From Citrus sinensis (Eukaryota > Streptophyta > Magnoliopsida > Sapindales > Rutaceae), in the NCBI RefSeq assembly GCF_022201045.2, contig NC_068562.1, forward strand, positions 6,864,001 to 6,928,000: a stretch of DNA of 64,000 nt. The letters run 5' to 3'. Below are positions 11,747 to 21,109 of this stretch, piece by piece. Position 1 is the stretch's first letter, and the number at the start of each line of letters is the position of its first letter. The notes below the pieces were generated by a model that saw only the letters and a program-made list of their open reading frames with translations, did no database searches and was not told the DNA's origin. Position numbers and translations under genes: made by a program.

Positions 11747-12840
11747 TTGCTTGTCCACATATCAACTTGAGGTGAGAATATCCATGTCAACTTTTAGTTT
11801 GATTGAAAAAGAAGTTAAGAATTGTATTTTCATCGTGGTGGAACTCCACAACCTATTAGGGGGAGAAATGGACTTTTGTTGTGATTGAATTTAGAGCAAC
11901 ATACCCAAATGAAATACCGAATGTGGATGCAAGTAATTGGTGGAGGCTATGAGATGGAGTTGGAAACAAAGCAATAGGCAAAATAGGATTCTTAAAGTTG
12001 ACCACTAGTATTAGGATTGGAACTTCTTTTAGTTGCATATAATTCTCCACGAATTGCTATTTCCCAGACCACCAATTCTTGTTTCTGTCATGAAACAGTT
12101 CCTTATGATGTTCAACCTTCTTATGATCAACCTTTTTTATTTGTACACGAGAAAATTATAAGTGAAACTTCAACTACTATTGATATCTGTGCTTGGCTTT
12201 AACAACTCCCTTTTACAAGTGAACCTCTTGGCCAATTGGTTGCCACCCCGTCCCTTCCTGAAAGTATAAGCTAAATATTAGAATTTAACTAATGCCTCGG
12301 TCAACATTATCTTTATGTTGGACTATAGGAAACTTATGCCAATCATGACTAGTAAGTTTGCTATTAGTGTTTTCATCAGTGTATATTTATCTGACCTTTA
12401 TTTTCTTGCGTGGTGCTAAACACTTTTTGTTCTGATCATCATCATGCACATGATTAAATTTGAGTTAGCTTGAATCAGTTTTTGATCATCAATTTGCCTT
12501 CTTAATTTCAGGTTCAGTTGCAGTTGCATGCTTAACACCAAGTTCAAAGTGAAAGACACTGATTTTTGTGATTGCACCCTAAGATTGCGATCTGTAGTTG
12601 TCACTTCACTGAGTAAATTGTAATCCTGTTTTCCTTCTTTCGCCATTAAAGTGTATAACATTTTGGGTATTGAAATGGCCTTGCGGCCCCTATTTCTGCA
12701 AGATATTTGTTACCTTGATCCTTCACATAATATCTGCTATTTGTTCAAAGCATTAGATATTTGATACAGAAATTGGTTTATAACATTTTCCTCCATATAC
12801 TGAATTTCACATGCAACGAAAAAGCAAAATAAAGAACTTA
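11747..12840. other. MED9 3' region; possible 3'UTR intron; otherwise no gene seen
   Basis: A donor-like AG|GTGAGAAT near 11771 and an acceptor-like AATTTCAG near 12509 would splice the 3'UTR on to a segment ending near 12690. Inside, 11856-12202 holds short ORFs on both strands with no recognisable family. Confidence 0.3.
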
Positions 12841-12849
12841 ATAAATCAA
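12841..12849. repeat. Target-site duplication, left (ATAAATCAA)
   Basis: Exact match to 13080-13088 across the MITE. Confidence 0.85.
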
Positions 12850-13079
12850 GAGTAATGATACAGCCACAAACTCTTGTACAAACTTATTTTGTACAAACTG
12901 ACGTGGCATTAATTCATTGGTTGAATGAAAATATAAATTAATAAAAACAAATCATGTGGGCCAAGTGATATTTAATTTAACCAATCTTATCATGCCACAT
13001 CAGTTTGTACAAAATAAGTTTGTACAAGAATTTGTAGCAAAATAAGTTTGTACAAGAGTTTGTAGCTGTATCATTACTC
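12850..13079. mobile_element. Mutator-like MITE with long TIRs
   Basis: 230 bp. The left end GAGTAATGATACAGCCACAAA and the right end (reverse complement GAGTAATGATACAGCTACAAA) form TIRs of about 58 bp, continuing through CTCTTGTACAAACTTATTTTG to ACTGAYGTGGCA. The element is flanked by identical 9-bp duplications ATAAATCAA (12841-12849 and 13080-13088). A 9-bp duplication is the Mutator-superfamily signature. The right TIR carries an extra 27-bp internal duplication (about 13026-13053). No coding capacity. Confidence 0.88.
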
Positions 13080-13088
13080 ATAAATCAA
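13080..13088. repeat. Target-site duplication, right (ATAAATCAA)
   Basis: Exact match to 12841-12849 across the MITE. Confidence 0.85.
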
Positions 13089-13706
13089 ACAATAAAGCTT
13101 AAATGATTATTTATCGTTTGCCCAGATGCGTGTGCGTGGAGACATAGTTTTGGGCCAATCACCGGGAATTTTACCTTTGTCCGTGCAATTGTCTTTCACC
13201 TAGAATGCTTCTAGATGTGACAATGAAAGCAGCATTACCGTTATTCTAAATCGAGGCTTTTTGTCAGTCATGTAACATAGAAGATAGATAATTATTTTTA
13301 CTCTTGATGAGATGGCTCCAATGGCTGCGTTTCACTGAACCCATTTTAAAGATTTTCAGGGGGCTAAAAGTTAAGTAGATAACAGAATGGCAATTTTCTA
13401 TTCTCAGCTTAGGAAGATTTATAGAGTAAATACACCTAATCGAACAGTAATTTAAAAATACCAAGTGAAAAAAATTTATATTTACAACTAAAATCTGTTA
13501 AAGATCCATCTCTATCAATAACAACGAACAATCAAATATACCATTCCCCTTATTTCTCTTCATCTCTCATTACTTTTCATCTCCACCAACAAACAAACAA
13601 ACCAATTAATTAACCTCATCAAACAAACTCCAAGCCATTTCCCCCGGCACCGCAGCCGAAATCTCTCAATATTCTTTCAACGTACAAAACAAAGCAAAAA
13701 CAAATA
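13089..13706. other. Upstream region of the LOB-domain gene
   Basis: AT-rich; the last 170 bases are a CT- and CAA-rich leader typical of a 5'UTR (13540-13706). No other gene seen. Confidence 0.4.
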
Positions 13707-14531
13707 ATGAGCAATAACGCCAAGTATAATACCAATGCTAGTATTCCGAGAATTGGTAGCAATGGCACAACCCAAGCTTGTGCTGCATGTAAATACCAAC
13801 GCAGGAAGTGCGCTCCTGACTGCATTCTCGCCCCTTATTTCCCTCATGATCGCCAACGCCAATTCCTCAACGCTCATAAATTGTTTGGTGTCAGTAACAT
13901 TACAAAAATTATCAAACACCTTGAGCCCCCTGAGAAGGACGAGGCCATGAGGACTATCATTTTCCAATCTGATGTCAGAGCTAATGACCCTGTTGGTGGC
14001 TGTTACCGCATCATTAAAGAGCTTCAACGACAGATTGAATACAACAAGGCCGAGCTTGAGCTTGTTCTTCATCAGCTGGCCATTTGTCGAGCGCAGGCTC
14101 AGCAACAAGCGCAGGCCCAGCTTCAGATTCCTGAAACCGACGATTCTGTGCTTACTTTTGATATTGTCAGCGCGGATCCTTTGAATACGTTTAACTCCAT
14201 GCAGAATTTTCAATATATGCAAACCCAACAAGAAGATCAAGAAGAATACGTTAATGTTGACGTGAATGTTCAGAATCATAATTTGCAAGAAGCTGATGTG
14301 AATGCATGGGCACTGCAGGATCCGGCTATTGTGTCTACCTTGAACGTTAAGCAAGATTTTCTTAATAATAATGATCAAAGCAGTACTACCACTACCGTCG
14401 AAGATGTGAAGCCCTCCCAGCAGCAGCTTGTTGAGATTCCATATGAAAGACCCGATGTCAAGTTTGAGCAAGAACAAGACCTAGTTGAAAGAAGGTTTGT
14501 GCCTTCAACACAGTTGCTTATATCATCATAG
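13707..14531 (+). CDS. LOB domain-containing transcription factor, LBD22/LBD27-like
   Basis: 274 aa plant-specific DNA-binding protein, likely nuclear. Cys25, Cys28, Cys35 and Cys39 form the C-x2-C-x6-C-x3-C zinc motif (CAACKYQRRKCAPDC). The GAS block follows (FLNAHKLFGVSNI), with the invariant DPVGGC segment near residue 93. Next comes a Leu/Ile-spaced coiled-coil region (IIKELQRQIEYNKAELELV), as in class I LBDs. The C-terminal half is Gln/Asp/Asn-rich, a possible activation region. It is uninterrupted, whereas many LBD genes have an intron after the domain. Subfamily placement is from memory of the CxxCKYQRRKC and SNI.KI.K wording and is moderate. Confidence 0.9.
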   Translation: MSNNAKYNTNASIPRIGSNGTTQACAACKYQRRKCAPDCILAPYFPHDRQRQFLNAHKLFGVSNITKIIKHLEPPEKDEAMRTIIFQSDVRANDPVGGCYRIIKELQRQIEYNKAELELVLHQLAICRAQAQQQAQAQLQIPETDDSVLTFDIVSADPLNTFNSMQNFQYMQTQQEDQEEYVNVDVNVQNHNLQEADVNAWALQDPAIVSTLNVKQDFLNNNDQSSTTTTVEDVKPSQQQLVEIPYERPDVKFEQEQDLVERRFVPSTQLLISS

Positions 14532-14742
14532 ATTTGCTAGTTGATAAATGACAGGAAAATGGTATGTTGGAGATCAAGAGTTGGGTTCTCTTGTCAATGT
14601 AAAGTTGTTGATCAACTTGGTGCATTCTAATTGATGATGTATGATCTCATTTTTTTTTTTTTAACTTTTTTGATATTATTGATTCTTTTTCAATGATATA
14701 TTGTGGAATTTTTGGATTCTAAAAATGCTCGATCAGAAAAAT

Positions 14743-16884
14743 TCAATTCCTACCATTCTTCTTTCCCATCATCTCCCATAGAATGATATCATTATCAGGT
14801 ACACAGCCTTTGTTCTCCATTTGAAGAGCCAATTCCTCGAGAACTTCGCAAACATTTTTCAAATCCGACTGCAGACTGTTTCCTGATGAGAACATATGAA
14901 TTTTCCTCTTGACCTCTATCCAACTCTGGCCAGCAACTTTCTTTAAACCCTTAGTTTTAGCTGAGATTCTCACTTTCGCTGCATCCTCCCACCTCCCACT
15001 TGCAGCATAAATATTCGACAGCAACATGTAGCTCCCTGTTGTCTCTGTGATAAGACCAAAAATTTGAGAGGCCATTGCTTCTGCAACATCTGTATTTTTG
15101 TGCATCCGGCAAGAGTTCAAAAGAGTTCCCCAAACATAAGCATTGGGTTCCATTGGCATATTTTTCACAATGTCACTTGCCTCTTGCAACAATCCAGCAC
15201 GACCAAGAAGATCGACCATGCAAGCATAGTGCTCCATCTGGGGTTCTATCCTAAATTCTCTGACCATCATATCAAAAATCCTACGACCCTCATTGACAAG
15301 CCCTGCATGACTACAAGCAGAAAGAACAGCAACAAAGGCGACTCCGTCTGGCTTAAATCCAGCTTCAATCATCTCCTCAAAGGTCGCAAGAGCATTTTCA
15401 CCAAGTCCATTCATCCCATACCCTGAAATCATTGAGTTCCATGTGATCAAATCCTTTTTTTCAATCTGCTCAAATACTAAATGTCCTTCCTCAAGACATC
15501 CACACTTCATGTACATGTTAAGCAAGCCATTTTGCACTAGAATGTTTTTATTCATCGAGACTCTAACTACGTGGCCATGGATTTCCCTACCAATATTCAG
15601 TGCTGCTGACTCAGCACAAACTGATAGCAAACCTGAAATTGTCACAGAATTGGCCACGACTTTGGCAAGCTGCATTTTACGAAAAAGATCCAAAGCCTCT
15701 TCCCCTCGCCCATTGGATGCAAAAGCACCAAATACAGCACTCCAGCTTATCACATTAGGTCTCTCCATTGAACCACCATCTAATTTTTCCAACTGTGAAA
15801 ATACTTCAACAGCCACATCACATAAACCAGCCTCTGCATATGATGTAATCAATGCATTCCAACTAACAATATTCTTTTCTTCTATTTCAGAAAACAAATT
15901 CTGAGCCTCTTTTACATCTCCATGCTTCCCATACACACATATAAGTGCATTCTTCACAAACACGTAATCTTCAAACCCACCTTTAATAACAAACCCATGA
16001 ATCACCTTACCCATATGATCAGCAGCTAAATCAGCACAAACAGATAACACCACAGCAATTGCTTCTGCGCCAACTTCAATGCCTCTCTTCCTCATCATAT
16101 CAAATAAATCCATAGTTTCTTCAAGCCTCCCACATCGAGCATGGCTTGACAGTAATGAAGTCCATGTCACAAAGTTTGGCTCCAAGCCCTCAAGTTCCAT
16201 TCTTTTAAACAACTCAAGAGCACCATCACAATCAAAGTTCAATGCAAAACCCGAAAACATCATATTCCATGAAATATAACTTTTCACAGGTAGTTTATCA
16301 AACAGTTTAAACGAATCACTCATTTGTCCCATCTTTGCATACATTCCAATCAATTCATTCACTATATGAACATTACCTTGAAAACCCATTTGCAAAACAT
16401 GATTATGAACAATCTGGCCAAAACTAAAACGAAATCGAAAACTACCCATAAACTTACACGCCGCCCTTATAACCAAAGGGAAAGTAAACCCATCACCCAA
16501 AACTCCTAGTTTCCGCATTTTAACATACAGTTTAAGTGCATTTTCATACAATCCATTTGAAACATTAGCTCTCACGATAGAATTCCACAACAAAGAACTC
16601 GATTTACAATCAAATGGGGTCGTTTCAAAAACATTTCGGGCGTCAAAAAGACGCCCAAAGCGAGCATATATTGATAAAACTCGAGCCGCCAAGAAAGCGG
16701 AAGCATTGGCGCCAGTGACAATGAGTTGATTGTGAACTTGTTTGAGTTGGTGAATTGTTTTGCATTGTTGAAGGAGATGGTCAAAGCAATCAAGAAGGGA
16801 ATTGTTGTAGGTGATAATAGAGAATGGACGGCTGGGATTTGATGGGGAGAATTGATGAGGTTGATGAAGAAGTGAATGCCGCAT
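14743..16884 (-). CDS. Pentatricopeptide repeat protein, PLS class with E motif (At1g17630-like)
   Basis: 713 aa, intronless, as usual for plant PPR genes. It is an organelle RNA-binding protein; PLS members mostly specify C-to-U editing sites. Successive P, L and S repeats are readable from about residue 60 to 620 (e.g. NVISWSAVFGAFASNGRGEE, VLSACSHAGLVNEGRRIF, YACMVDLLGRAGLLQEA). The E/E+ region follows (PNAYVWGTLLNSCRMHKN, then GSYMLLSNIYAASGRW and KKVAGQSWIEV). There is no DYW deaminase domain after it, so editing would need a partner supplied in trans. The N-terminus is Ser/His/Pro-rich and poor in acids, compatible with an organelle transit peptide. The start at 16884 is the first in-frame Met; a shifted upstream frame (16895) is a shadow. 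Confidence 0.93.
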   Translation of the reverse strand: MRHSLLHQPHQFSPSNPSRPFSIITYNNSLLDCFDHLLQQCKTIHQLKQVHNQLIVTGANASAFLAARVLSIYARFGRLFDARNVFETTPFDCKSSSLLWNSIVRANVSNGLYENALKLYVKMRKLGVLGDGFTFPLVIRAACKFMGSFRFRFSFGQIVHNHVLQMGFQGNVHIVNELIGMYAKMGQMSDSFKLFDKLPVKSYISWNMMFSGFALNFDCDGALELFKRMELEGLEPNFVTWTSLLSSHARCGRLEETMDLFDMMRKRGIEVGAEAIAVVLSVCADLAADHMGKVIHGFVIKGGFEDYVFVKNALICVYGKHGDVKEAQNLFSEIEEKNIVSWNALITSYAEAGLCDVAVEVFSQLEKLDGGSMERPNVISWSAVFGAFASNGRGEEALDLFRKMQLAKVVANSVTISGLLSVCAESAALNIGREIHGHVVRVSMNKNILVQNGLLNMYMKCGCLEEGHLVFEQIEKKDLITWNSMISGYGMNGLGENALATFEEMIEAGFKPDGVAFVAVLSACSHAGLVNEGRRIFDMMVREFRIEPQMEHYACMVDLLGRAGLLQEASDIVKNMPMEPNAYVWGTLLNSCRMHKNTDVAEAMASQIFGLITETTGSYMLLSNIYAASGRWEDAAKVRISAKTKGLKKVAGQSWIEVKRKIHMFSSGNSLQSDLKNVCEVLEELALQMENKGCVPDNDIILWEMMGKKNGRN

Positions 16885-17255
16885 GGGAACGGCAAATCTA
16901 ACAGAATTAACGGTTTTGGATAGTTGTGTTCTCTTTACTGTATTATTATTATTGATTTATTATATATCAAAATTGTGCTTTAATATAAAATTCAACCTTT
17001 TAACTTTTATATGGGAAATTCAAATTTTATCAAATAATTAATAAGAGAATAACACTACTCTTTCTATTAAGATTAGATAAAATATGGATGTAAGATGTCC
17101 ACAATTGAGAAAATTAAAGTAATATTGAATTAGGTTTAGATCAAAAACAATTATTTGTCAAATAAGTGTATAGAAAAATCAACCGTGATCAATAAATTTA
17201 AAAATACTAAAAAATTTATATGGTAAAACAACAAGCACGTACTTGCCATATTGAA
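16885..17255. other. PPR upstream region, AT-rich
   Basis: No coding signal. The PPR promoter presumably lies at 16885-17050. Confidence 0.35.
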
Positions 17256-18506
17256 TAGTGATAGAGTTACAAAGTGAAGTGGCATGATTAAATTAGTTAG
17301 ATAAATACCTCCTAACTCATATGATTTATTTTTATTATTTTATATATTTCATAGAGTGTAAAATACATCACCTCAATTTGTATAAAAATTTATAATTCTA
17401 TCATAGGGTGTCAAAATTCAATCCAATCCGCTCAATTCTCTAATTTATAAAAATCCGATATGTAGATTGATGGATTGAGTTGAATTAAATTGAAAATTTG
17501 AAAATTTGCAGTCAACGAATTAAAAATGAATTTATTTCTTTAAGTCTGCAAAAATCTACAAATTCTCAAAGAAAAAATATTTTTTTCAATTAAAAAAATT
17601 ATAAATGTGGCATTACTACTTACTAATAAAAAAAATAAGTTAAAATGTACTTATATTAACACTATATTATATCTTTTTTGTTAATAAAGCAAAATTAAAA
17701 TAATTAAACAAACAAACATAGCTTCTTAAACAATAAAACCTTGATGAAGCAATAGATGAGATCGAACATATTAAGACGGATGAATGTAACATCTTAACTT
17801 TAATTATAGTAATTGATTATTATTTGAGTTTATATTGTTATTCTATTTTTTTAAATTGACATTTTTCTTTTGTCTTAAAGAGAACGAGAATTTGGGAGCT
17901 GACAAGAGTGTATTTGACAAATCTTGATAACATTTGATGGGATAGTAAGTAAGGGTAAATATTTATTAATTATTGTTATTAAATAAAATATTTATATTTG
18001 TTTTTTTTTTCAATTATACCTATTTTGTTTAGGTTAAAATACAAAATACAAATTGGAGGTGAACATTTTGACAAATCATCCAAGCTTTTGTATAGATTTA
18101 AATTCATAATATTAGTTATTTTTCATGGATTGATATAAACAACTGAGATTTTTTTTTCTTTTCATTTGTTTGAAATTTGAATGTATTATTCTATTTTTAT
18201 TTAAATTTTATTTAATTTTGAATTTGATCGATAATAAAATTATTTTCATATTTTTTTAGTTAATTTGTAGATTTGATAGAATTACAAATTTTTAATTCAA
18301 TCTGTAAAATAGTAGATTAGATATAAATTGAGTCAAATCTGCATTCAATCTGCAACTATATGAATTAAATTTGAATTAAATTTTACTAATTCATGAATTG
18401 AATTAAATTAAATTAAAAATTTATAAGACATAAAATTATGAATATGATATGAATTGTTATTCAATCTATAAAATTCAATCTGTGAACAACCTACTCTATT
18501 GTCACT
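17256..18506. mobile_element. Possible MITE interrupted by a hAT-like insertion
   Basis: A left arm AGTGATAGAGTTACAAA (17256-17272) pairs with TTTATAATTCTATCA (to 17403) and perhaps CTATTGTCACTT (about 18496-18507). Between them, 17404-18493 starts TAGGGTGTCAAA and ends GAACAACCTA, an imperfect hAT-style terminal pair. It is rich in repeated AATTCAATC/GAATTAAATT words and has no ORF. Ends are degenerate, so this is tentative. Confidence 0.35.
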
Positions 18507-18518
18507 TACAATATTACT

Positions 18519-18546
18519 ATAAAAAAAAAAAAAAAAAAAAAAAAAA
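18519..18546. repeat. Poly(A) tract
   Basis: About 27 A residues directly before a less AT-rich segment. Could be a retroposon tail or simple expansion. Confidence 0.6.
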
Positions 18547-19057
18547 CACCTAGCAGCTCGAGCCAACTAACGAAGAGGAGAAATTGACCCAAGTTGCGGG
18601 GGAAAAGCAACAGTGGACTTGCCTCTTTAAAGTTGAAACGGAAAATAGGATAGCGTAGGTCAAAAGACCAACCACTTAAAATTCTTACTAAGAATCGGAG
18701 AGTAAATCAACTTGAGGCATTTACTAGTAACCCGCACTTGGGATAGAATTAGATTAAGTTGCACGCCAAGTGGAATGGAAAGATTGGCTTGTCTTCAAAC
18801 ATCAATCATCAATCAATATTCGTACTTCTTGTCTGCTCAAGCTTATCCTGTTGTCAACAAATTGATGAATTGGGGTAACATGACGTTCCAGTTTCCAGGT
18901 TCATTTTAGACATTCATAAAGGTCATGTTTCTGATATGATTTTGATATTATGCACTAGATGTGGACATAGTCTTGTTTTAATTTAAAGCATACTAATTAA
19001 ACATTTCATGATACACGTACCTATGAAAAATGCTTTGAAGCTAGCAGAATAAGGATA
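18547..19057. other. Intergenic; less AT-rich stretch without recognisable gene
   Basis: 18550-18910 has more balanced composition and a 65-codon ORF (18712-18909) of no known family. No splice-supported model. Confidence 0.3.
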
Positions 19058-19324
19058 CGTTTGAAATTAAAATTGGATAGATGTAACTTAAAAGTTACAG
19101 TAATAAAATATTTGATAAACACTAATTGTTGTACCTTGAAAATTATCTTAATGTGATTTTTTATTTATTTGATGAAAATTTTACTATATTTTTAATAATT
19201 TTATCAAATTTATTATTAAAAAAATATATTTACTATATAATATTAATTTTTATTTCATAATTATATTTTTTTTATACAGCAGTTGTAGTTTAAAAGTTAC
19301 AACACCTTAATTCCAAACAGACTA
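19058..19324. mobile_element. Possible MITE with imperfect inverted ends
   Basis: The left end GTTTGAAATTAAAATTGG...GTAACTTAAAAGTTAC is roughly mirrored by ...GTTTAAAAGTTACAACACCTTAATTCCAAAC at the right. The AT-rich core is non-coding. No clear target duplication. Confidence 0.4.
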
Positions 19325-19680
19325 CAAGTTAAGTAACATATTATATATATATATATAGCTTGAGAACTGTAAGGTAATCTTTGTTATTTACTTCGTCGAT
19401 AAATTGGGATTTGAGTTTAGGAAGTGTTTTAAATTTTTCTTTTTTTTTTTGTAACTAATTTCATTCATCATTAGTGAAAATTTTCATTTCTACCCATTTT
19501 CAATATTGGACGTAAGTTAAAAAACCTGAATTATATAAATTTCTCTTATTCTCTCGCTCTCCATATGTGTGTGTGTGTATTTAAAATGGATATATAGGAA
19601 AAAATACTATGCATATCACAGTGCTAACCCCGCTTAATAATCGTATTTAATTATCTCATCTTATAAAAATACGATATACA
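19325..19680. other. AT-rich intergenic with short TA and TG microsatellites
   Basis: Contains (TA)n near 19343-19357 and (TG)n near 19565-19577. No gene seen. Confidence 0.4.
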
Positions 19681-20632
19681 TTGGTCCCGTTTGGGATTGA
19701 TGTTGAAACTCAATAAACTGTTTATTTTATAATTTGTAACAAAAATAGTGTTTGGTAAATTTTATTAAAATTGCTTATTTTATCATTTTCTACATTGTGA
19801 TAGCAGCTTTTAAAAGTAGGTAGAGAGTTGATTTTCATAAGCAGCTTATTAAATAAGCTGTCTTACCTTTTGAAAAATCATATTATAATCTTAATATTTT
19901 AAAAAATAATTATCTTATTTTCCCATACACCATAATACCAAGCCATTAGATATTATATTACCACCACAATCAAATTATCACCACAAATACTATATATTAT
20001 CTCTAGTATCAAAGTTTTGATCTAGTGAGTTTATGTATATTTTTTATTTTTATTTTATTTTCTATTATAGGATAAAAATAGGTCTGCATATAATTGTGTA
20101 AATTTTTTTGAACTTTGAACAATTTCACATGAAAATTTACCATAACTTTTGAAATTAATTTCATACCCATGATTTTTAATGTTCAATCTATTTCTAATCT
20201 TTTCTATAGTTATGGTGTTTATTGTATCAAGTTTAATATGAATGTAATGTATATTATTTTTTTATTTTATTTGAGGTATGTATTAGTATGAATTTTTATC
20301 ATATTATATATATATAATTTATCGAGTTCTTTTTTCACTTTATGTAATTTTACGTTTCTTAAAAAGAAAAAAAGTATGTCTAAATATCATTAAATATACT
20401 CCAAAAAATAAAAAATAATTTAAACTTATATTTATTTTGGTCATTATATAATAGAACAATATATTTATAATAAAATTTACCAAATATATATATATTGCTT
20501 TTCAAACTCACCGCAACTGCAACAAAATAATTTATTAAATATCAAACTGCTTTTTAATCAACTACTTATTTACTTATTTCTTTTACACAACAGAAGCAGA
20601 TTATTTAATTGGCAATCGCAATCTGACCCATT
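19681..20632. mobile_element. Possible non-autonomous DNA transposon relic
   Basis: The left edge GGTCCCGTTTGGGATTG and the right edge (reverse complement GGGTCAGATTGCGATTG) are loosely inverted. Subterminal words such as AGCAGCTTATTAAATAAGCTG form hairpins. No ORF. Tentative. Confidence 0.3.
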
Positions 20633-21109
20633 ATTGAGTTTGACTTTTATGCCAAGAATTTGAAGCTTGGAGTCTGACAAATTAGTTACAACACAGCTAT
20701 ATAAGATTTATTTTCATGTTAGTGCAACTGCAACTATAAATTTCAACGGTGAGGATTTAATAAATTAAATGACATTAGTCTTTCTACTTTTTATCATTCA
20801 TGCACGCTTTCTCTCTCCTCTCATCCACCTTCATCCCGAATGCATCAAGCTTCAAATATTTGCATTTCTGCAACTAAACCTCAGAGCCAATGCATCGGCA
20901 TAGTTCAGACTTCCAAAATATCATTTTTCATATCGATTTGCTGGCAAAATATAAGGTTTTTGTCTGCAAAAATATAGCATATGAGAATTTCAAATTGTAC
21001 ATGTCATGTTTCCTAACTACACTAAATTTTTTGTACTTGGTGTATCCGAGGAAGAATGGCTCAGTAATGTTAAATCATACGATTTGGTGGCACTGGAGTC
21101 ATTTGTAAG
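20633..21109. other. Downstream of CPN60-like gene; 3'UTR plus unassigned DNA
   Basis: The chaperonin 3'UTR (minus strand) should occupy roughly 20850-21109. The 20890-21108 plus-strand ORF is a shadow of it. Confidence 0.4.

Noticed and set aside
13677-14477. 266-codon minus-strand ORF
   Set aside because: Antisense shadow of the LOB-domain gene; no domain of its own.
15064-15904. Plus-strand ORFs opposite the PPR gene
   Set aside because: Antisense shadows of a long coding exon.
18712-18909. 65-codon ORF after the poly(A) tract
   Set aside because: No recognisable family, no splice or promoter support.
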